From: Halorientalis sp.
Lineage (GTDB): Archaea; Halobacteriota; Halobacteria; Halobacteriales; Haloarculaceae
Assembly: GCF_028275115.1 (NCBI RefSeq)
Contig: NZ_JAQCNH010000107.1
Span: forward strand, 1 to 57,165
Reading direction: 5' to 3'
DNA length: 57,165 nt
Below are positions 33,279 through 40,753 of this stretch, one piece after another. The position numbers were made by a program, and so were the translations under genes. Numbering within the stretch: the stretch's first letter is position 1; every line of letters starts with the position of its first letter. Below the pieces are notes generated by a model, which saw nothing but the letters and a program-made list of their open reading frames with translations, was not told the origin of the DNA and ran no database searches.

Positions 33279-33755
33279 TCACCGAACGAACCCGGACCCG
33301 ACGGCGACCAGCGGCACCAACACGGCGAGATACGCCCCCGCCGAGAGCGCCCAGTCGAGACGGGTCCGCTCGACACGGTCACGCGTCAGCCCGCGGGTTT
33401 GCGGGAGGACGACGACGAGGAAAAAGCCGACCATCGAGAGGTACATGACCGCCGTCGTGAGCAGGTACGTGCTCGCGGAGACGCCAAGCAGTCCCTCCCC
33501 GAACAGCAGAAGGATGACGAACAGCGGCCCGCTGGCCCCGCCGGACAGGTAGTGGACGACCGCGGCTAATCTGGGGTGAGCGTTCCCGGGGCGGCGGTCA
33601 GTGAGGACGCCCGCAGCGACCAGCGGTGGCGTCATCCCCTCCGGGAGACGCGCCATCACGCCGTCCATCGCGAGCGTGGCGACCGCGCCAGCGACGACGC
33701 CGACCACGAGTCGAAGCGGGACCGAGAGCGACGGTGTGGTGACCAGAACGTCCAT
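33279..33755 (-). CDS. Four-helix membrane protein
   Basis: 158 aa, ATG 33755 (MDVLVTTPSLSVPLRLVVG). Hydrophobic segments: LRLVVGVVAGAVATLAMDGVM, GPLFVILLLFGEGLLGV, LLTTAVMYLSMVGFFLVVVL and ALSAGAYLAVLVPLVAVGSG. It resembles short conserved membrane proteins of haloarchaea without a defined role. It diverges from the photolyase gene at 33833 over 77 bases; the pair may share a promoter region. Confidence 0.75.
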   Translation of the reverse strand: MDVLVTTPSLSVPLRLVVGVVAGAVATLAMDGVMARLPEGMTPPLVAAGVLTDRRPGNAHPRLAAVVHYLSGGASGPLFVILLLFGEGLLGVSASTYLLTTAVMYLSMVGFFLVVVLPQTRGLTRDRVERTRLDWALSAGAYLAVLVPLVAVGSGFVR

Positions 33756-33832
33756 GCCCGGTCCTCCGACTCGCGGCCACTTCGGCGTTCCCGTTCGCGG
33801 GGCGAAGCCCCCAAGCCGTTGCAGCCCCTTGT

Positions 33833-35215
33833 ATGAGTATGCGTTTGTTCTGGCACCGCCGCGACCTGCGCACCCGTGACAACGTCGGCTTGGCTGCCGC
33901 CGCCGCGAACGACACTGTCGTGCCCGTCTTCGTCGCCGATGGGGACCTGTTCGACGCCATCGGCAATCGACAGCAGGCCTTCTTTCTGCGTGGCGCACAG
34001 CGACTGCGTGAGCGCTACCGCGAACTGGGGAGCGACCTCATCGTCCGGACCGGTGACCCCGAGACGGTCCTCCCCGCACTCGCCGCCGAGTTCGACGCCG
34101 ACGGCGTGACGTGGAACGAACACTACCGGGCGGCCCGCCGGAACCGGACCCGGCGGGTGCGCGACAGCCTCGACACCGACACCGACGAGTACACGGACCA
34201 CGTGCTGGTCGACCCCGGTCGCCTGGACCCGTCCTATCCTAACCACAGCCAGTTCCACGACGACTGGCAGGTGGCGCCCAAGCACGGCCCCGCGCCGGAA
34301 CCCGACCCGGCCGACCTGGCCGACGTGACCGACGACGAGTCGATCCCCACGATACAACCGGACATCGAACTGCCTGCGGCTGGCTACGACGCCGCCAGCG
34401 AGCGATTCGACGCCTTCCTCCAGGAAGGCATCTACAGCTACAACGACACACGGGACGACCTCCCTGCGGCCGCCGAACGGCCGACACAGGCCGTCTCGCG
34501 AATGTCGCCGTACCTCGCGGCGGGGATGATCGGCATCCGGGAGGTGTGGCGCGACGCCACCGAAATTTACGATGCCGTCACCGGAACCGACCGGCGCAAC
34601 GTCTCGAAGTACCGCTACGAGCTCTCCTGGCGGGAACAGAACTACCACCTCCTGTACCACAACCCGGATCTGCCCGTCGAGAACTACAAGTCGATGCCAA
34701 ACGAGATCGCGTGGCGCGACGACCCCGACGACTTCGCGGCCTGGCAGGCCGGTGCGACGGGCTATCCCCTGGTCGACGCCGGTATGCGGCAACTGAACGA
34801 GGAGGGGTATCTCCACAACCGCCCCCGGCAGGTCGTCGCCTCGTTCCTGAGCAAGCACCTGTTGCTCGACTGGCGGAAGGGCGCTCGCTACTTCACGAAA
34901 CAGCTCATCGACCACGACCCGGCCTCGAACCACGGCAACTGGCAGTGGATCGCCTCCACCGGAACCGACTCCGTCGACGTCCGTATCTTCGACCCGGTGA
35001 GCCAGATGAGCAAGTACGACGACGGTGCCACCTTCGTGAAGTCCTACGTGCCGGAACTACGCGACGTTCCCGCCGGGAAAATCGTCGACTGGCCGACCCT
35101 CTCGTCGAACGAACGCGACGAACTGGCGCCGGAGTACCCCGACCCCATCGTCGGCCGCAACGAGGGGTACGAGCGCGCCCAGCGTGTGTTCGAGCAGGCG
35201 CTCGGCAAACGGTAG
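33833..35215 (+). CDS. phr: Cryptochrome/deoxyribodipyrimidine photolyase
   Basis: FAD enzyme that repairs pyrimidine dimers with light. 460 aa. N-terminal photolyase domain starts MRLFWHRRDLRTRDNVGL. The FAD-binding C-terminal region holds SKYRYELSWREQNYHLLYHN, WQAGATGYPLVDAGMRQLNEEGYLHNRPRQVVASFL and KQLIDHDPASNHGNWQWIASTGTD. These fit class I CPD photolyases; cryptochrome or (6-4) activity cannot be excluded by sequence. A T-rich stretch 20 bases after the stop (GGGTTTTTAC) may end transcription. Confidence 0.93.
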   Translation: MSMRLFWHRRDLRTRDNVGLAAAAANDTVVPVFVADGDLFDAIGNRQQAFFLRGAQRLRERYRELGSDLIVRTGDPETVLPALAAEFDADGVTWNEHYRAARRNRTRRVRDSLDTDTDEYTDHVLVDPGRLDPSYPNHSQFHDDWQVAPKHGPAPEPDPADLADVTDDESIPTIQPDIELPAAGYDAASERFDAFLQEGIYSYNDTRDDLPAAAERPTQAVSRMSPYLAAGMIGIREVWRDATEIYDAVTGTDRRNVSKYRYELSWREQNYHLLYHNPDLPVENYKSMPNEIAWRDDPDDFAAWQAGATGYPLVDAGMRQLNEEGYLHNRPRQVVASFLSKHLLLDWRKGARYFTKQLIDHDPASNHGNWQWIASTGTDSVDVRIFDPVSQMSKYDDGATFVKSYVPELRDVPAGKIVDWPTLSSNERDELAPEYPDPIVGRNEGYERAQRVFEQALGKR

Positions 35216-35306
35216 CTCGAGCGGACCGTCGACGGGTTTTTACCGAAGAACCGGCCCGTAGTAAAAAAGCGGCTCCGAGGTCGTCGGGTTGTGACGAGGC
35301 TCCCGC

Positions 35307-36863
35307 TCAGTCGTCGCCGGCGGGGACGGCCCGGTCGGTCGTCATCATGTCTGCCGCCTTCTCCGCGATGGCGATCGTCGGTGCGTTCGTGTTCCCGCTC
35401 GCGATCGTCGGCATCACCGACGCGTCGACGACCCGGAGGCCGTCGACGCCGCGGACGCGTAATCGGTCGTCGACGACGGCCATCTCGTCGTCGCCCATCC
35501 TGCAGGTGCCGACGGGGTGGTAGACGGTGTGGGCAGTCTCGCGGATGTGGGCCTCGATCTCGGCGTCAGACTGGACGTCCTCGCCCGGCCAGACTTCCTC
35601 GCCGCGGAACTCGTCGAGCGGCTCTGCCTGTGCGATCTCCCGCGAACGTTTGACCCCCTCGACCAACACCTCGAGGTCGCGGTCCTCGCTGAGGTACTGT
35701 GGATCGATCGCCGGGTCCTCGAACGGGTCCGCCGAGGAAAGCGTGACCCGCCCACGGCTCTCCGGGCGCACCTGTGTCGCGCCGATGGAAAAGCCCGTCC
35801 CCTCGTCGGGGTTGGCGAACCCGTGTTCCATGTAGTAGACCGGCGCGAAGTGGAACTGAAGATTCGGCGCGTCTAGGTCCGGCTCCGTCCGGACGAACCC
35901 GCCGCTCTCTGCGATGTTGGTCGTCGCCGCGGGTTCGGGCGGGCCGCTGGTCCGCTCGTAGACGGTGAACGCGAAGAGGTGGTCCTGGAGATTTCGACCC
36001 ACGCCGGGCAGGTCGACCTGCACGTCGATGCCGTGGTCTGTGAGGTGGTCCGCGGGGCCAATGCCCGAGCACATGAGCAACTGCGGGGAGTTGACCGCAC
36101 CGCCGCTCACAACCACTTCCGCGTCGGCGGCGACCTCGTGGCGGTCGCCGTCCTGTTCGTAGACGACACCGGTCGCACGCCCGTCCTCGACGGTAACTTC
36201 GGTGACCTGTGCGCCCGTCTCGACGCTCAGGTTGTCGCGTTCCATCGCCGGCTTGAGGTAGGCCGCGGCCGCGCTACACCGCGCTCCGCCTTTCTGCGTG
36301 ACGTGGTAGTAGCCGACACCCTCCTGCTCGGCGCCGTTGAAGTCGTCGTTGCGGGGGATGCCGACGGACTCGGCGGCCTCAATCATCGCTGCCGACGCTG
36401 GGTGCGGGTCGAGCGGGCCGGCGACGTTCAGCGGGCCACCCTCGCCGTGGTACTCGTCGGCACCCGGCTCGAACTGTTCCCCGCGCTTGAAGTACGACAG
36501 CATGTCTTCGTACCCCCAGCCCTCGTTGCCCTGCTCGGCCCAGGTGTCGTAGTCGAGTTCGTTGCCCCGGATGTAGATCATCGCGTTGATCGAACTCGAC
36601 CCGCCCAGCACCTTCCCGCGGGGCCAGTACAGCTCCCGGCCGTCCATCCCGGCCTGTGGCTCGGTGTAGTACTCCCAGTCCACGTCGCTTTTGAACAGCT
36701 CCCCGAACAGTGCGGGGACGTGGATCTCGTCTTTCTCGTCCGGTGTCCCCGCTTCTAGCAACAGGACGTCGGCGTCGCCGTCCGCCGAGAGGCGGTGTGC
36801 CATCGCGCAACCGGCCGAGCCGCCGCCGACCACGACGTAATCGTGAGTGTGGGTGGTTCCCAT
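35307..36863 (-). CDS. GMC-family FAD oxidoreductase (choline-dehydrogenase-like)
   Basis: 518 aa from ATG 36863 (MGTTHTHDYVVVGGGSAGCAM). FAD-binding GGGSAGCAMAHRLS near residue 12; GMC signature 1 around YWPRGKVLGGSSSINAMIYIRG; signature 2 around VVSGGAVNSPQLLMCSGIGP; the active-site His of AHTVYHPVGTCRMG; and the C-terminal GNTNAPTIAIAEKAADM. These define the choline dehydrogenase/alcohol oxidase family. Betaine synthesis would fit a halophile, but no betaine-aldehyde dehydrogenase gene is nearby, so the substrate is open. Confidence 0.92.
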   Translation of the reverse strand: MGTTHTHDYVVVGGGSAGCAMAHRLSADGDADVLLLEAGTPDEKDEIHVPALFGELFKSDVDWEYYTEPQAGMDGRELYWPRGKVLGGSSSINAMIYIRGNELDYDTWAEQGNEGWGYEDMLSYFKRGEQFEPGADEYHGEGGPLNVAGPLDPHPASAAMIEAAESVGIPRNDDFNGAEQEGVGYYHVTQKGGARCSAAAAYLKPAMERDNLSVETGAQVTEVTVEDGRATGVVYEQDGDRHEVAADAEVVVSGGAVNSPQLLMCSGIGPADHLTDHGIDVQVDLPGVGRNLQDHLFAFTVYERTSGPPEPAATTNIAESGGFVRTEPDLDAPNLQFHFAPVYYMEHGFANPDEGTGFSIGATQVRPESRGRVTLSSADPFEDPAIDPQYLSEDRDLEVLVEGVKRSREIAQAEPLDEFRGEEVWPGEDVQSDAEIEAHIRETAHTVYHPVGTCRMGDDEMAVVDDRLRVRGVDGLRVVDASVMPTIASGNTNAPTIAIAEKAADMMTTDRAVPAGDD

Positions 36864-37016
36864 GACCCCATACATGCGTGATTAACTATTAAAGATGGAT
36901 GGTAACGATTGCCGATCCGATAGTCGATAGCCGGTGATCGGCCACTACGCCGGCGATGCCGGACGGGTCACGGCTGAGCCCGACGAGTAATGTGGCAACC
37001 CGCCGGTAGCTCGGGT

Positions 37017-37744
37017 ATGGCCGAGGCGAGACAGCGAGCGGTCGTGGTTGGTGCTTCCTCGGGCATCGGCGGGACGCTGGCACGCGAACTCGCGGACGCG
37101 GGGTACGATGTGGGGCTGACCGCCCGTCGACGGGAACTGCTGGAGGGTTTCGGGCGAGCCCTCCCGACGAAGGCGTACGTGGCGCGCATGGACGTGACCG
37201 AGACCGAGGCGGCCCGCGAGAGCCTCCATGAGGTCGCCGACGCGATGGGCGGAGTCGACGTGGTCGTCCTGAACGCCGGCGTCGCGTTCGAGAACCCCGA
37301 CTTGGAGTGGGGGCCGGACCGGGACACCGTCGACACGAACGTCCGCGGGTTCGCCGCGCTGGCGACCGCCGCGATGGACCGCTTCGAGGCACAGAGCCAC
37401 GGCCACCTCGTCGGCACCTCTTCGGTCGCGGCCCGGTTCGGCAACGGCGAAGCGCCCGCCTACGATGGCTCGAAGGCTTTCGTCTCGAACTATCTCGAGG
37501 GCCGCGCTACCGGGCGGGTCGCCTCGACACCGACGTGAACGTGACGACCGTCGAACCTGGCTAAGTCGACACGGACCTGGCCGGCGGCGACTTCTGGAAG
37601 GCCGACCGGGAGACCGCCGCCGCACAGATCTACCGTGCCATCGAGAACCAGCGCCGCCACGCCTCCATCGCACGGCGGTGGGTGCTCGTCGCCAAACTGA
37701 TCGACTACGTGCCCGACGCTCTGAAACGCCGGTCGTCCCGCTAG
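37017..37744 (+). pseudogene. Short-chain dehydrogenase gene with frameshift and stop
   Basis: Frame 3 from ATG 37017 codes for an SDR: VVVGASSGIGGTLARELADAGYDVGLTARR (NAD-binding TGxxxGxG variant), VVLNAGVAFEN, and the catalytic site S...YDGSK (HLVGTSSVAARFGNGEAPAYDGSKAF). Near 37500 the coding signal shifts to another frame (RAGRLDTDVNVTTVEPG) where an in-frame TAA at 37562-37564 follows; the rest, TDLAGGDFWKADRETAAAQIY and on to DALKRRSSR, reads on to 37744. Two lesions argue for a genuine pseudogene. The intact protein would have been about 240 residues. Its end overlaps the thioesterase gene on the other strand. Confidence 0.8.
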
Positions 37745-38175
37745 TCCAGCGCGTAGCCGATGTCCTCGGTGAGTTCCGCGTCACTCCTGCGGAAGGTACC
37801 CGTCCCGCGGGCCAGTTCGTTCCCGGCGTCGTCGGTGGCGACCGCGCCCGCAATCAACTGGCTCCGGTTGTCGTTCACCACTCGTCCGTCGGCGGTGATC
37901 GTCCCCTCCGAAACCGGCCGTTCGAGATAGAGGTTGAAGTTCGTCGTCAGCACGAATACGTCTTCGACCAGCGAGTTGGCCGCGAAGAAGGCCGCGTCGT
38001 CGAGCGCCTTGAAGTAGAGCGAGCCGTGGACTGCCCCGAGAGCGTGGTAATACTCCTCGTCGACCGGAATTTCGAGGGTCGCCTCGCCTGCCTGGACGGT
38101 CAACTCGCCGGGGACGTGGTCGTTGACGTTCGAGCTGTGATACATGGCCTCCAGCTTCCGGTAGTGGTCCGACAC
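37741..38175 (-). CDS. PaaI-type hotdog-fold thioesterase
   Basis: 144 aa from a GTG start (VSDHYRKLEAMYHSSNVND). The hotdog helix reads YYHALGAVHGSLYFKALDDAAFFAANSL, with the HGS/HG-x-A-type turn of PaaI/thioesterase-superfamily enzymes, followed by strands FVLTTNFNLYLERPVSEG and the C-terminal ELARGTGTFRRS. Should hydrolyse an acyl-CoA; the substrate is unknown. In the usual PaaI motif an Asp or Asn follows HGG; here HGSLYFKALDD keeps the Asp on the helix. Confidence 0.85.
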   Translation of the reverse strand: MSDHYRKLEAMYHSSNVNDHVPGELTVQAGEATLEIPVDEEYYHALGAVHGSLYFKALDDAAFFAANSLVEDVFVLTTNFNLYLERPVSEGTITADGRVVNDNRSQLIAGAVATDDAGNELARGTGTFRRSDAELTEDIGYALD

Positions 38176-38245
38176 GACCCGTCACAGACACGGGCAGAAC
38201 AAAAACGGTCGGGTGGTGACCGACGGGCGTTCACCCCTCGGCCGG

Positions 38246-39049
38246 TCAGGGCAACGTCTCGTGCATCCGGGCCACGTCGTCGCTGTCGTGGCCACAGAAG
38301 ACGTCGGCGTCGGTCCGGCGCCGCAGGTCCTTGAGGAACCGGAGACTGTCGAACCAGTCGCGCTTGCTCCACATGAGCGAACCGCCCATGGGCTGTTCGT
38401 CGTGGAAGTTCGCGCGGGTGTAGGCCTCGTCGCCGGTGAATAGGGCCGTCCCGAACCCGTCGAGGTCGAGCTTCGTTCCCAGCAGGCCGGGCGTGTGACC
38501 CGGGAGGTGGAGGAGTTCGAGGTCAGTGAACAGTTCCGTGCGGTCGCGGTGGACGACCGACCAGTGCAGGTCGTGGTCGAAGTCACCGCGGACGTAGGCC
38601 CCCGAGCCCTCGTCGGTCTCGGTGCTGTAGTAGGCGTACTTCAGTTCTTCTTCGTGGACGTAGATCGGCACGTCGGTGCCGGCGAAGTTGTGGAGGCCGC
38701 CGGCGTGGTCGAGGTGGAGGTGCGTCTGGACCACCGCGTCGATGTCGTCGATGGCGTACCCTGCGTCGTCCAGCGCGTCGGGCAGGGCGTGGTCGGCGGC
38801 GTCGTAGTGTTCGAAGGCGTCGTACAGCGCCGACGGCCAGTGCCCGTCGCCGGCCTCGGGGTGGGAGCCGGTGTCCCACAGGACCGTGGCCTCGGGGTGG
38901 TCGATCACCAGGTTGTACACGGGCCCCTCCCCCAGCACGACATCCGGATTGGGCTCGGTTGCGGTGCCGACCGAGAAGTTCTCGATGATGTGGTTCACGT
39001 CCGTCCGGAGGCTCCCCCGGTCGACGACCGTCACGGTCGCGTCTACCAT
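38246..39049 (-). CDS. Metallo-beta-lactamase-fold hydrolase
   Basis: 267 aa (MVDATVTVVDRGSLRTD). HLHLDH motif in AVVQTHLHLDHAGGLHNF, second metal His in LLHLPGHTPGLLGTKL, Asp in LFTGDEAY, and a final His near GHDSDD. The arrangement matches AttM/AiiA-like N-acyl-homoserine lactonases and related lactonases/phosphodiesterases, but the substrate is unknown. TTTTACC about 25 bases upstream of the ATG (complement of 39074-39080) supports a leaderless start. Confidence 0.88.
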   Translation of the reverse strand: MVDATVTVVDRGSLRTDVNHIIENFSVGTATEPNPDVVLGEGPVYNLVIDHPEATVLWDTGSHPEAGDGHWPSALYDAFEHYDAADHALPDALDDAGYAIDDIDAVVQTHLHLDHAGGLHNFAGTDVPIYVHEEELKYAYYSTETDEGSGAYVRGDFDHDLHWSVVHRDRTELFTDLELLHLPGHTPGLLGTKLDLDGFGTALFTGDEAYTRANFHDEQPMGGSLMWSKRDWFDSLRFLKDLRRRTDADVFCGHDSDDVARMHETLP

Positions 39050-39086
39050 AGCCGTGCATGTGGGACCGGTCGGTAAAATTCCCGGG

Positions 39087-39284
39087 ATGATACCGCGCCG
39101 CTCAGCTGTCGAACCGGGTCAACGCGTCGAGTTCCTCCTCGGGCACGTCCGCGAAGGGCTCGCGGGCGACCACTGTGACGAGTGCGAGCGCGAGTACGTC
39201 GTCCGGCACCGGGCTTCGGGCCGCACCTGGCGGACGGCCGACGGGTATGAGCGCGCTCGCGAGGTGCTGGGCGACGAGTGGTGA
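39087..39284 (+). CDS. Possible small Cys-containing protein
   Basis: 65-residue frame starting MIPRRSAVEPGQRV, with HCDECEREYVVRHRASG and a helical ending GYERAREVLGDEW. The third codon position has visibly more G/C than the first, and the first more than the second, as in real genes here, which favours this strand over a competing antisense frame (39102-39311). The CDEC pair may bind a metal. No functional call. Confidence 0.4.
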   Translation: MIPRRSAVEPGQRVEFLLGHVREGLAGDHCDECEREYVVRHRASGRTWRTADGYERAREVLGDEW

Positions 39285-39508
39285 GCGGTGACGACCGGGA
39301 ACCGATCTCACAGTATCGCTCTGGAGTATATAGAGGTCCGTTTCGCCTGCCGCTGGAGGCGGTCCAGAAGCGGTGCTGTCTGGCGGTTCTCGACCCGAAG
39401 CGAGCGGGTTCGGTCGCGCGCCGCCCCGGGTCGGACCCGCCGTGGTTCCGGCGGCTGGCCGCCGATGGAGGGGGACGACTTATGCGGCCGATGGCCCTAC
39501 CCGTACCC

Positions 39509-40684
39509 ATGGCAAGTGTTCGGATCGGTTCGGCGTTCGGTATCCCGATTCGCCTGGGCGGATCGTTTCTCCTCGTTCTCCCGGTGCTGGTCTTCCTGAT
39601 CGGATCGCAGGTCGGTACGACCGCGGCGGTGCTGGGTGAGTCGCTCGGGACGACCATCGACGCGGCGGCGCTGACCGGGGGGTCCCTGCCCTGGGTCCTG
39701 GGACTGGCGGCTGCGCTCGGGCTGTTCGGCGGCGTGTTGATCCACGAGTTCGGCCACGCACTCGTCGCACAGCGGTTCGGCGTCGACGTCGACTCGATCA
39801 CCCTCTGGTTTCTCGGTGGGTTGGCACAGCTAGAGGAGTTCCCCGAGGACTGGAAACAGGAGTTCACCATCGCCGTCGCCGGTCCCGTCGTCAGCGTCGG
39901 CGTCGGCGTGGCCTGTTTCGGTGCGTTCGTCGCCCTCCCGGTCGCCCAGCCGGCTCCGCGGTTCGTCTTCGGCTATTTGGCCATCCTGAACGTCTTTCTG
40001 GCCGGGTTCAATCTGTTGCCCGGTTTTCCCATGGACGGCGGGCGCATCCTCCGGGCGGTGCTGTCGCGTAATCGCTCGCGGCTGGACGCCACGCGTATCG
40101 CCGCCAGTGTCGGGAAGGGTTTCGCCGTCCTGCTCGGCCTGGGCGGCATCCTGCTCGGCCAACTGTTCTGGATCGCCATCGCCTTCTTCATCTACATCGG
40201 GGCGACCGGCGAAACCCGCCAGCTGATCCTCGAAGCGGCCTTCGAGGGCCTGACAGTCGCCGACGTGATGACGCCCGCAGCGGACCTCTCGACGGTCACG
40301 CCGGAGGCAAGCGTCGCCGACCTCGTGGACCGGATGGTCAACGAGCGCCACACCGGCTACCCCGTCCTCACCGAATCCGGTGACCTCCGGGGGGTCGTGA
40401 CGCTCTCGGACGTCCAGCAGGTCGACCCCGTCGAGCGCGACGCGATGCGCGTCGCGGACGTGATGACCAGCGACCTGCGGACGGTGACGCCCGGAACAGC
40501 GGCCGAGAACGCCGTATCGTCCATCGTCGGCAAAGACGTCGGGCGCCTGCTCGTCGTCGACGAGAACGGCGACCTCGCCGGACTGGTCTCCCGGACCGAC
40601 CTGATGACCGTTTTCGAGATTCTCCAGGAGAGCCGGTCGGCCGCGATGGGCAAGCCGGCCGGGGAGCCGCCCCTCCAGCGGTAA
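39509..40684 (+). CDS. Site-2 protease (M50) with two C-terminal CBS domains
   Basis: 391 aa from ATG 39509 (MASVRIGSAFGIPIRLGGS); a longer start at 39482 is possible. About six helices carry HEFGH in GVLIHEFGHALVAQRFGV and the third zinc ligand in LLPGFPMDGGRIL. Residues about 250-385 are a CBS pair: ADVMTPAADLSTVTPEASVADLVDRM and VADVMTSDLRTVTPGTAAENAVSSIV, which should bind an adenine nucleotide and gate protease activity. The second M50 protease of the window, unrelated in position to the one at 32136. Confidence 0.93.
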   Translation: MASVRIGSAFGIPIRLGGSFLLVLPVLVFLIGSQVGTTAAVLGESLGTTIDAAALTGGSLPWVLGLAAALGLFGGVLIHEFGHALVAQRFGVDVDSITLWFLGGLAQLEEFPEDWKQEFTIAVAGPVVSVGVGVACFGAFVALPVAQPAPRFVFGYLAILNVFLAGFNLLPGFPMDGGRILRAVLSRNRSRLDATRIAASVGKGFAVLLGLGGILLGQLFWIAIAFFIYIGATGETRQLILEAAFEGLTVADVMTPAADLSTVTPEASVADLVDRMVNERHTGYPVLTESGDLRGVVTLSDVQQVDPVERDAMRVADVMTSDLRTVTPGTAAENAVSSIVGKDVGRLLVVDENGDLAGLVSRTDLMTVFEILQESRSAAMGKPAGEPPLQR

Positions 40685-40753
40685 GCAGTTGCCGGCCGCC
40701 CCGCCGTCCGCGCAGGCCGCGCAACCGAACAGTCTTGTGGGTCGCGGTTCCAA

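Noticed and set aside
39102..39311. Small minus-strand frame ending PEEELDALTRFDS
   Set aside because: Competes with the plus-strand frame 39087-39284; the plus strand shows the better codon-position G/C pattern, though the choice is not firm.
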